Positions 16,037-23,313 of a DNA stretch of 64,000 bases are shown here, piece by piece. The stretch is from Deltaproteobacteria bacterium (GTDB lineage Bacteria > Myxococcota_A > Polyangia > JAAYKL01). Where the stretch lies: the NCBI GenBank assembly GCA_029565915.1, contig JAKQNG010000296.1, forward strand, positions 1-64,000. The letters run 5' to 3'. Each line of letters starts with the position of its first letter. Position 1 is the first letter of the stretch. A program made the position numbers and the translations under genes. The notes beneath the pieces were generated by a model. The model worked only from the letters and a program-made list of their open reading frames with translations. It made no database searches and was not told the origin of the DNA.

Positions 16037-17431
16037 CTACCTTGCGAAGGTGTCGAACAGTTCGTTGAACGCAGACCGTTGCGGGATATCGGTCATGGGA
16101 GCGAGGGTTGCATCCGGCGTCACGGTGCCTTCCACATCGTCCACCCGGCAGACCACCGCGTCCCCGCCTGCACCGAGCTGCAGTTCTTCAAATGCGGTCA
16201 TGTAGAAATCGTGGGTGAACACGGCGCCGTCCGCGGAACGGTAGGACAGGGTCAGGGTCTTTTCCCCGGCGGGCCCCGGCGGCGCGATACCGTAGTACCG
16301 GGCATGGACATCGTCCGCCGTGGGGGTATCGATGCTCTCCGCATAGTCCGCGTAAATGAAGGCCAGGAAGGTTCCGGGATGGTCGTCGTGGTCCGCCCGC
16401 GCGGTCACGATTTCCGTGTCCTGCGGGATAACCAGGATCAGCCGATCGGTGCCGGGATCCCCGAAGATTGCATCTCCCCATCCGCCGCCGCCGAAGAAAT
16501 TGGGACCGAGCCAGCGATCGTCCAGAACCTCGTCCACATACCACACCACCACATCGTTTCCGTAGCCGCCGTACACCCGGAAGTCCCGCATGTTCCCCTG
16601 CAGGATGACCATGTCGTCTCCGTCGGCCAGGTCCGTCGTATCCGTCCGCCCGGCGAGGCCGTTGCCCAGGTCGATAGCCGCCGGCCCGAAGTTCCGGATG
16701 AACACCAGATCCGAGCCGGGGCCCGTGTGGACCGTGGTGCCGCTGATGTCGTAGGTGTTGAGGGGAAGGACATTGTCGGAGCCGAGGATGACCAGGTCGT
16801 TGTCGAACAGGGCGCCCCGGGTGTCCGAACCGGTCCGCAGGTCCACGCTGGCGCCGGTGGCATAGCGCAGCATGTCCGGGCCCTCCCCGGGATTGATCCC
16901 GGCCGTGGAGGACAGGTCGCCCCCCGGTGCCAGATCGAAGATATCCACGCCGGGGCAGCCTTCCCAGTTGTCCGCCCGGTGATCCATCTCGACAGCGCTG
17001 CCGTCGAGGCTGATCATCCGCCAGCCGAACACGCGGCCTTCGCCGTCCGCCAGCGCTTCGAAATCCACACCCCGATCCACGAACTCGTTTTCGTAGATGG
17101 CCAGTCCCTCGTCGCCGGGGCAGTCGCATTCATTGTCCCATCCCCATGTGCCCGGGGGCAGGGTTGGATGGGTTTCGTCGAACATGCCGTCGATGGGAAA
17201 CTCCGACGGTGCGGGATTCCAGCTGCCGTCCCAGGAATACGCATTGGCGAAAGACGGATCCGCCGGGGGCAGGCCGGTACTGTGGAAGGGCGGCACCTGG
17301 TATTCCGGTGTCTCCTCGTCCGACGCGTCGTCCCCGCCGCCGCAGCCGGCCGTCCCGAGGCACCACCCCAGGCACAGGAGAAACGGCCATCGGCTGTACG
17401 ACAGCTTCGTCCGATGAACGCGTGAAATCAT
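16037..17431 (-). CDS. secreted lipoprotein with RTX-like glycine/aspartate repeats
   Basis: Among clustered ATGs the one at 17431 best fits AAAGGG 9 nt upstream. The 464-residue protein has a signal peptide with lipobox ending GTAGC and then an acidic mature part. In the middle are repeated motifs resembling RTX calcium-binding nonapeptides (GSDLVF, GDDMVIL, GGYGNDVVVWY), which suggest a parallel beta-roll. Several Cys are scattered through it. No catalytic motif is recognised. The last ~100 residues lack repeats. A calcium-stabilised surface protein is inferred. It is a separate unit from the fibro-slime pair (171-nt gap). Confidence 0.7.
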   Translation of the reverse strand: MISRVHRTKLSYSRWPFLLCLGWCLGTAGCGGGDDASDEETPEYQVPPFHSTGLPPADPSFANAYSWDGSWNPAPSEFPIDGMFDETHPTLPPGTWGWDNECDCPGDEGLAIYENEFVDRGVDFEALADGEGRVFGWRMISLDGSAVEMDHRADNWEGCPGVDIFDLAPGGDLSSTAGINPGEGPDMLRYATGASVDLRTGSDTRGALFDNDLVILGSDNVLPLNTYDISGTTVHTGPGSDLVFIRNFGPAAIDLGNGLAGRTDTTDLADGDDMVILQGNMRDFRVYGGYGNDVVVWYVDEVLDDRWLGPNFFGGGGWGDAIFGDPGTDRLILVIPQDTEIVTARADHDDHPGTFLAFIYADYAESIDTPTADDVHARYYGIAPPGPAGEKTLTLSYRSADGAVFTHDFYMTAFEELQLGAGGDAVVCRVDDVEGTVTPDATLAPMTDIPQRSAFNELFDTFAR

Positions 17432-17489
17432 CGCGGGCATCCCTTTCGCCACAGGTCGCTTTCCCGCCCTTGTCTGACCATCCCGCCAA

Positions 17490-18479
17490 TCAGTTGGCAG
17501 CGCAGTCGGTGACGCAGGCCGCTTCGTCGGCGCTGCAGGCCTGCCGGCAGGAAATATAGCCGGCCATGTCGCCGGGCCAGGTGTCTTCGCATTCCCATTC
17601 GCAGGTTGCGCGCGCGGCCGAACAGCTGCTGCTGCAGAGGTAGATGGAATCGTAGCCGGCGCAGCCGTAGTAGCTGTCGCTGCAGTCCGTGGTGCAGGCG
17701 GCGTCGGTGCCGTCGCAGCCCTGCTGACAGGTGGTCACACCGGTCAGGCACGGGCAGGCGCTCATGCACAGGCTGAAATCGCTCTGACACGAATACCCGG
17801 CCGTTTCGCAGTCCCACACGCAGGACGAATCGTCCGGGCCCGTGCAACCGGCAAGGCAGGTGGCGATCTGCTCTTCACAACCGGGCAGGGACGCGGCGAA
17901 TCCGGCGGCGCAGGTGCGTTCGCAGTCTTCGTTGGCCGGATCTTCCACGTGCTCCGCGGCGGTGTCCCAGGTGCCCGTGCATTCGTCGAGGCAGGGCACC
18001 TCGTCGGCGCTGCAGGCCGTCCGGCAGTTGGTGTACTGCGTCATGTCCGCAGCGGTTTCGCAGTCGTAGAAACACATGCTTTTTACGCTCTGGCAACCGA
18101 GGGCGCAGTTGTAAGGGGAGAGATTTTCCGTGCAGGACAGATAGCCGTTATTGCAGTCCATGAGACAGGCAGTGTCACTCTGCGGACAGTTCCGCGCGCA
18201 GGATACCACCCGGTCCGCGCAGGGACAGTCGGCGATGCACCGCGTGAAGTCCATCTGACAGTTTCCGGCCAGATCCTCGCAGTCCCACACGCAATCGTAA
18301 TCGTCGAAGGAGGTACAGGAAGACAGGCACTCGTTCATCCGATCGTCGCAGTCGGCCACCCGCGACGCATAGTGTTCCACGCAGCTCTCTTCGCAGGTGA
18401 GATTGTCGGTGCCGTCGCCGCGACATCCGGTCAGCAGGACGACAATCGCGCAACTGATGAGTGGATGACGGTTGCTCAT
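17490..18479 (-). CDS. Cys-rich lipoprotein with internal duplication
   Basis: The 329-residue product has a signal peptide (lipobox LLTGC) and a mature region that is about one-seventh Cys. It consists of two ~140-residue copies (about 29-166 and 184-325) that align Cys for Cys. Matching landmarks are CVWDCEDLAGNC with CVWDCETAGYSC, and CRTACSADEVPCLDEC with CRQACSADEAACVTDC. Within each copy CxxxC spacings recur. No known domain is recognised. Multiple disulfides or metal binding outside the cytoplasm are plausible. Its start overlaps the stop of the CDF transporter gene (ATGA at 18476-18479), so metal handling is an attractive but unproved role. Confidence 0.8.
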   Translation of the reverse strand: MSNRHPLISCAIVVLLTGCRGDGTDNLTCEESCVEHYASRVADCDDRMNECLSSCTSFDDYDCVWDCEDLAGNCQMDFTRCIADCPCADRVVSCARNCPQSDTACLMDCNNGYLSCTENLSPYNCALGCQSVKSMCFYDCETAADMTQYTNCRTACSADEVPCLDECTGTWDTAAEHVEDPANEDCERTCAAGFAASLPGCEEQIATCLAGCTGPDDSSCVWDCETAGYSCQSDFSLCMSACPCLTGVTTCQQGCDGTDAACTTDCSDSYYGCAGYDSIYLCSSSCSAARATCEWECEDTWPGDMAGYISCRQACSADEAACVTDCAAN

Positions 18480-19555
18480 GGTTTGTCCTCTGCTGTCTCA
18501 GCGGACGCCTGGGAAGCCCGATCCAGGGACGTGGCACTCAGACCGTAGCATTCCTTTTCTTCGGTGTTTCCCTCGGGCTCCACGTGGACGAGCACGTCGT
18601 ACACCCGGTCCACGGCGCCGCGGATGCCCTCTTCCACCTGCCGGGCGATGCCGTGGGCGTCGAGCACGGTCATGTCGCCGCGCACCTCGATATCGAGGTC
18701 GATGACATACTGCCCGCCCATGCGGCGCACCCGCGTGCGGTGGGGATGGGAAGCGCCCGGAACGCTTTCGACGGCTTTGAAGATGCGCCGGTACACGTCC
18801 TGATCGGGCGTACCGTCCATGATTTCGGCAGATGTCTCAAAGAAGATGCCGAAGGCCACCTTCATGATCCACACGCTGACAATCAGGGCGACGATGGGGT
18901 CGATGAGGGGCATGTGCAGCGCGAAGGTGGCAAAGAGACCCACGAGGACAGAGGCGGAAATGACCACGTCGTTGCGCATGTTTTTCGCATCCGCAATGAG
19001 CATGTCGCAGTTTGTCGCGCGGCCCGCCCGGAACTTGTACAGCGCCAGGGCCAGTTTGGCGGCAATGGAAATGCCGGTTACCCAGAGGGCGGCGGTGGTG
19101 GGCATGGTGGCGGTTTCGTGGAAGAACAGTTTTTTACCCGCGGCCAGAGCCAGCTGGGCACCCGCGAAGAAGATGATGATGGACAGCAGCTTGGTGGCGA
19201 TGGTCTCCGCCCGGGCATGGCCCCACGGGTGCTCCCGGTCCGGCGGCTTTTCGCTGATGCGTACCGTGAAGACCGTGACGAGGGACGTGATGACGTCCGT
19301 GGCGGAATCGATGCCGTCGCTGACCACCGAAAAACTGCCGGACAGGAGACCCACGGCGATTTTCATGGCGGACAGGATGGCGTTGCCAAAGGTGCCGATC
19401 CATCCGGCCCGGATGATGATTGCGCTGCGCTGGGCGGTGGGCATGAGTGCGTTCACAATGTCCGGGTTGTACACGTTTCGCGGCGTTGATTCAAGCCGAC
19501 CCGCGGCGAACCCGCGCTGGTCTGCACGGTGTTCCCGGCGCGGGTGATTCGTCAT
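18476..19555 (-). CDS. cation diffusion facilitator (CDF) metal transporter
   Basis: ATG 19555 overlaps the previous stop (ATGA at 19552-19555) and gives 359 residues. A shorter start at 19443 (MPTAQRSAI) is possible. The membrane domain (about 45-245) has the CDF signature SGSFSVVSDGIDSATD in TM2 with a D-x3-D site. TM5 has NMRND, where zinc CDFs such as YiiP carry His-x3-Asp. The C-terminal cytoplasmic domain (about 250-330) has the ferredoxin-like fold region GQYVIDLDIEVRGDMTV and a VHVEPEG end. The altered site argues for Mn, Fe or Co more than Zn, by analogy. It exports metal from the cytoplasm in exchange for protons. Confidence 0.88.
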   Translation of the reverse strand: MTNHPRREHRADQRGFAAGRLESTPRNVYNPDIVNALMPTAQRSAIIIRAGWIGTFGNAILSAMKIAVGLLSGSFSVVSDGIDSATDVITSLVTVFTVRISEKPPDREHPWGHARAETIATKLLSIIIFFAGAQLALAAGKKLFFHETATMPTTAALWVTGISIAAKLALALYKFRAGRATNCDMLIADAKNMRNDVVISASVLVGLFATFALHMPLIDPIVALIVSVWIMKVAFGIFFETSAEIMDGTPDQDVYRRIFKAVESVPGASHPHRTRVRRMGGQYVIDLDIEVRGDMTVLDAHGIARQVEEGIRGAVDRVYDVLVHVEPEGNTEEKECYGLSATSLDRASQASAETAEDKP

Positions 19556-20121
19556 CGTCCGGCCGCTGCCAGCACTTTTTCTGCCGTGATTCGCGTGCCG
19601 GGTTGAATCAGTTTCCAGACGAGAACAAAGGAGCCCGCGTGAACCTCCTTCTGTCCAACGACGACAGGCAGCATCTCCAGAAACCGCCGCCGGAACAACC
19701 CGGGCCGGAATGCGGGCAGCGCCACCAGCTTTTCGATGTCCTGCAGATCCTTTACACGGCAGCGGAACGTCTTCATCAGAACCAGGTCTTCGGGGCACAG
19801 GGTATATACCTTCAGCCGGATGCCGGAAAACGAACCGGCATGAACTGCCAGCCTGCGCCAGTCATCGGGCAGATGGGATTCAAAGGTATGAATGGCACCG
19901 TTGAGGTTGAGGGCGATGGTTTCCGGGGCTTCCGCGCTCGTTTTTAGCAGATCCCGGTTGTTCCCGTCGATGAACGCATCCACGTCCTTTGTTGCCCGGG
20001 TGCCGGGAACCAGTATCAGCATGGCGGTCCCTCCTCCGAGGTAGAGCCCGGTTTCCTGCCGGAGGCGGGCATCCAGCCAGCGCAGAAAACGTTTCAGCGA
20101 TGGGGCAGTCACCAGGTTCAC
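19552..20121 (-). CDS. nucleotidyltransferase-fold protein (DUF6036/AbiEii-like), probable toxin
   Basis: The 189-residue protein has the GG-x-(9-14)-DxD arrangement of this superfamily: LGGGTAMLILVPGTRATKDVDAFID near residue 28, followed by a helical C-terminal half. This matches DUF6036 proteins usually paired with small HTH partners in toxin-antitoxin or abortive-infection modules. It overlaps both neighbours by ATGA, the upstream one being a HTH protein and the downstream one the CDF transporter. The pairing supports a toxin-antitoxin call. Activity is unproven. Confidence 0.75.
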   Translation of the reverse strand: MNLVTAPSLKRFLRWLDARLRQETGLYLGGGTAMLILVPGTRATKDVDAFIDGNNRDLLKTSAEAPETIALNLNGAIHTFESHLPDDWRRLAVHAGSFSGIRLKVYTLCPEDLVLMKTFRCRVKDLQDIEKLVALPAFRPGLFRRRFLEMLPVVVGQKEVHAGSFVLVWKLIQPGTRITAEKVLAAAGR

Positions 20122-20684
20122 GCCATGTGCCTTCTGAAATCACCGAGGTCAAAGGCGCCGTAAACGCCGCGCTCCTTCATCGGCCGGGGAGTCCGGGAAA
20201 TAATCTGTTCCGCCGACATGTACCGGCGGCCGAAAAAGAATGCGCTGCCATCATCCGGCATGCAGGTGTCCGCCAGAGAGCGAAAGGTCGACTGCCTGGA
20301 AATCGCGAAGGCAATCTGGGATGCCGCCGAAAGGAGCCTGCGCTGGGTCGTCGTAAGGGCAACCCGGGACGCCTCCGCAAGGTCGGAGGCGCGAAGGACG
20401 GCGGGCAATACTTCAAAACTCCGGGCGTCTCCATTCTCGGATTGCTGCAGAAGGGTGCGCAGCTCTGTGGCCCGTTCATCGACGCCGGCCAGCAGTTCCA
20501 GAGGATTCACGCCGAGCACACCGGCCAGGGCGACAACGCCCCTGGCGACAGGCTGGTAGTCCGCTTTGAACATGTCATAGAACCCCTGACGGGAGAGACC
20601 GGATGCGACGATCAGGGAGGAGGCATTGAAGTCTCCTTGTTGCATGAGCGCTTCCACCTTCTGTTTGTCGATACGAAGACGCAT
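20118..20684 (-). CDS. HTH-domain antitoxin-like regulator
   Basis: AAGGAAGGAG precedes ATG 20684. The 188-residue protein has an N-terminal XRE-like helix-turn-helix (about 1-65, ASSLIVASGLSRQGFYDMF), a helical middle, and a C-terminal segment ending with RTPRPMKERGVYGAFDLGDF that may contact the partner. It heads the operon HTH, nucleotidyltransferase, CDF, Cys-rich lipoprotein. Direct repeats in its promoter (20748-20781) are likely its own binding sites. Confidence 0.75.
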   Translation of the reverse strand: MRLRIDKQKVEALMQQGDFNASSLIVASGLSRQGFYDMFKADYQPVARGVVALAGVLGVNPLELLAGVDERATELRTLLQQSENGDARSFEVLPAVLRASDLAEASRVALTTTQRRLLSAASQIAFAISRQSTFRSLADTCMPDDGSAFFFGRRYMSAEQIISRTPRPMKERGVYGAFDLGDFRRHMA

Positions 20685-20747
20685 GGAAGGGCTCCTTCCT
20701 TTCCTCTGCAGACACAGACAGCGTAGTGCGGGTTCCGGCGACAGTCA

Positions 20748-20781
20748 ATAATTTTTGACAATTCCTATAATTTTTGACAAT
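20748..20781. repeat. two direct repeats ATAATTTTTGACAAT, probable operator
   Basis: The 15-bp element occurs twice with a 19-bp period (20748-20762 and 20767-20781), about 65 bp before the HTH start and in an AT-rich island in GC-rich DNA. Nearly two helical turns between copies fits a dimeric regulator, most simply autoregulation by the 20118-20684 protein. Confidence 0.6.
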
Positions 20782-20819
20782 CGGAGAAATGCGCGGAAGA
20801 AACCGAAAGGAAGGGTGCA

Positions 20820-20841
20820 GCTGGTCGGTGTGAAAACCAGC
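20820..20841. other. inverted repeat in the divergent leader region
   Basis: GCTGGT and ACCAGC flank 10 nt, and on the plus strand GGTACACTTTTT follows. It may be a leader hairpin or weak terminator before the small zinc-ribbon gene. Confidence 0.25.
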
Positions 20842-20897
20842 GGTACACTTTTTATGGTTGGGTATGAACGATTCTTTGAAGACCTTGGAGGTGTGCC

Positions 20898-21080
20898 ATG
20901 CCCGAATGCCGGATGTGCGGCGATGAAGTGGAAAAAGAAGATCTGGTGACGGTGCGCAGCGGAGGAAGGAAAATCCGCGTGTGCGGCGACTGCGCGGAGC
21001 GCGCGGCGGAGGAAGCCCTGGTGGCACAGGAGAGCGAAGCCGCCGTGCAGCAGATGATGGGGTTCAAGGGGCGGCGCTAG
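20898..21080 (+). CDS. small zinc-ribbon protein
   Basis: The 60-residue product has CRMCGDEV at residues 4-11 and CGDCAERA near residue 29. The two CxxC knuckles predict one structural Zn. A helical Glu/Ala-rich tail follows. GGAGG stands 5-6 nt before the ATG. The length and layout match a recurrent class of unnamed single-zinc-ribbon proteins in Deltaproteobacteria-like genomes. It converges with the peptidase gene, and the two stops overlap by 4 nt. Function is unknown. Confidence 0.75.
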   Translation: MPECRMCGDEVEKEDLVTVRSGGRKIRVCGDCAERAAEEALVAQESEAAVQQMMGFKGRR

Positions 21081-23245
21081 AGATTGCGTTCGATGAACGC
21101 GGTCATCCGCGAAAAAAGGTGGGTGAGCACTTCCGGGTCGTCGATGCGGTGACCGGCGCCGGGATAGAACAGGATTTCGGGGGTTTTACGCGCGTCAATA
21201 AAGGCGCGCATCAGTTTCTGCGTGTGCAGTGGCAGCACGTTGTCGTCTGCCAGCCCGTGGATGACCAGGGTGGGAACGGTGAGTTTCTTGACGCGACTTG
21301 AAAGGTCCGTGGCCGTGTATCCCTCCGGGTTGTCCTGCGGTCGCTGCATGTAGCGCTCCGTGTAGGCCGAATCGTACAGGGACCAGTTGGTCACCGGCGC
21401 CACCGCCACGGCAAAGCGGAAGGTCTGTTCCGCCTCCAGGGCCGCCGACAGCGCCATGGTGCCGCCGAAGGACCAGCCGACAATGCCCACGCGTCGGCGA
21501 TCCACCCAGCTGTTTTTCAAAAACTCGCGCAGGGCGGCGAGCTGGTCGTCGAGGGGCACCCGCGTCAGGTTGCGGTGAACGGCGGCCTCGAATTCCCGTC
21601 CACGGCCGGCGGAACCCCGGTTGTCCACCGTGAAGACGACGATGCCGCGCCGCGCCAGCAGGTCCCGCCAGGGGCCGAAGGTGGTATGGAACGATTCGGT
21701 CACCGCCTGGACGCCGGGTCCGCCGTATACGTAGACCAGCACCGGATAGCGCCGGGTGCTGGACAGCACCGCCGGACGGGTGATGTGGGCATGGAGGGCG
21801 TTGCCGTTCACTTCGATGGTCACAAGTTCGTTGCGCACGTCGTCGGGGGACGTGTAGATGTCTCCGCCGCGCACGTCCACGGAAGCAATCTGCCGCCCAC
21901 CCGCATCCATCAGGGTGGTGACCGGCGATGAGGTCAGGGTGGAAGTGGTGACGGCGAAGAGCTTTCCGTCCGGCGACGCCACCGCGTCGTGGACAAACCC
22001 GTCTGCCGACAGACGGCGGATTTCTCCGGACGTTGGCGACAGTACGAATACGGCCGACGACAAGGGACCTTCCCGATCGCCGATGAACAGGATCTGCCCG
22101 GTGGCCGGGTCGGCGGTCAGGACTTTTTCTGCGTTCCAGTTTCCGTCGGTCAGCTGGCGGAGGGGCTGATCGTCGCCGCCCGAGAGATAGAGGTGAAAGA
22201 ATCCATTCCGCCGGGACACGCGCACGGCACTGCCGTCATCGCGGAACAGGGGCAGTCCGGCCCAGTCGACCCAGCGGGGATCGATTTCCTCGTCGACAAC
22301 AGCGCAGGTGCCGTTTCGCGTATCGCAGCGGAGGATTTCGAGGGTGGTCTGCAGGCGGTCGAGGCGGGCCACGGCCAGGTGGGTGTCCCCGGGCATGAAG
22401 GCGGCACCGGGCAGGTAGACGTCGGCCTCGCTGGAGAGGTTCATCCATACGGGCGCAGCGCCGGCGGTGGCGTCCATGACGCCGATGTCGACAATGGGAT
22501 TGTCGGCGCCGGCCAGGGGATAGCGCAGGGCGCGCACGGGACCCGGTTCTTCCGCCTCCACCCAATGGAGGGGAATGTGGCGCTCGTCCACCAGGGTGAA
22601 CCACAGGCGCAGGCTGTCAGCGGCCCAGCCGAACCCGCGGGTAGTGGAAAATTCCTCTTCGTACAGCCAGGGCACGCATCCGGCGCAGAGGCCGTCTTCG
22701 GCCAGATCGGTCAGCACCGTCTCCTGCAGGGTGGCGAGATCGAGGACGGACAGGTTGTCATCGCGCAGCACGGCGAGCTTTGTGCCGTCCGGGGAGACGG
22801 CCATTCTGTGCGGAACCCGGTCGCCCTGCAGCAGCACCCGTTCTGTGCCGTCCAGATGAACGGCGATGAGCGCGTCTCCGCAGCGAACGAGCAGTTCTTC
22901 TTCGTTGCGCCAGGCCGCATCCGTCACGGGACAGTCCCTCTCCGCGAGCAGCGGGCGCTCCTTTTTTCCGTCCACCTCGTACAGCCACAGGGCCGGTGGT
23001 GCGCCGGGCCGGGTTGTTGCGATAAAGGCGAAGCGGGCGGAATCCGCTGACCAGATGATGCTGGACACGGGGCGCTTGACGGCGGAGGGGCGATGAAAGA
23101 GGGTGACGATATCCGGGTCTGCTTCCAGCGCGACCCGGGGGCTGGAGTCGGCCGCATGGGGCGCTACCGTGGGGCAGGCGGGACGCTTTGTACATCCTGT
23201 CAGAACGACCAGAACCGATAGAACCGCGTAAAATTTCCAGTGCAT
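21077..23245 (-). CDS. S9-family prolyl oligopeptidase/dipeptidyl peptidase IV-like lipoprotein
   Basis: The 722-residue protein has a signal peptide with lipobox VLTGC, placing it in the periplasm or on the outer membrane. Residues about 50-460 form a WD-like beta-propeller (DPPIV N-terminal type, repeated W-x-D-S and SPDG motifs). Residues 480-722 are the alpha/beta-hydrolase domain with nucleophile GWSFGG, acid HGLADDNV and base GAGHRI. The oxyanion Tyr region LVYVYGGPG is intact. It should cleave short peptides, probably after Pro or Ala. The length is standard for bacterial DPPIV-like enzymes. Confidence 0.92.
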   Translation of the reverse strand: MHWKFYAVLSVLVVLTGCTKRPACPTVAPHAADSSPRVALEADPDIVTLFHRPSAVKRPVSSIIWSADSARFAFIATTRPGAPPALWLYEVDGKKERPLLAERDCPVTDAAWRNEEELLVRCGDALIAVHLDGTERVLLQGDRVPHRMAVSPDGTKLAVLRDDNLSVLDLATLQETVLTDLAEDGLCAGCVPWLYEEEFSTTRGFGWAADSLRLWFTLVDERHIPLHWVEAEEPGPVRALRYPLAGADNPIVDIGVMDATAGAAPVWMNLSSEADVYLPGAAFMPGDTHLAVARLDRLQTTLEILRCDTRNGTCAVVDEEIDPRWVDWAGLPLFRDDGSAVRVSRRNGFFHLYLSGGDDQPLRQLTDGNWNAEKVLTADPATGQILFIGDREGPLSSAVFVLSPTSGEIRRLSADGFVHDAVASPDGKLFAVTTSTLTSSPVTTLMDAGGRQIASVDVRGGDIYTSPDDVRNELVTIEVNGNALHAHITRPAVLSSTRRYPVLVYVYGGPGVQAVTESFHTTFGPWRDLLARRGIVVFTVDNRGSAGRGREFEAAVHRNLTRVPLDDQLAALREFLKNSWVDRRRVGIVGWSFGGTMALSAALEAEQTFRFAVAVAPVTNWSLYDSAYTERYMQRPQDNPEGYTATDLSSRVKKLTVPTLVIHGLADDNVLPLHTQKLMRAFIDARKTPEILFYPGAGHRIDDPEVLTHLFSRMTAFIERNL

Positions 23246-23313
23246 GGCGGCAGCTTATCCCATCGGGTCTGCAGGACAAGCGGAATTGCCGAGCCGGGGG
23301 AGGCGATTCCCGC

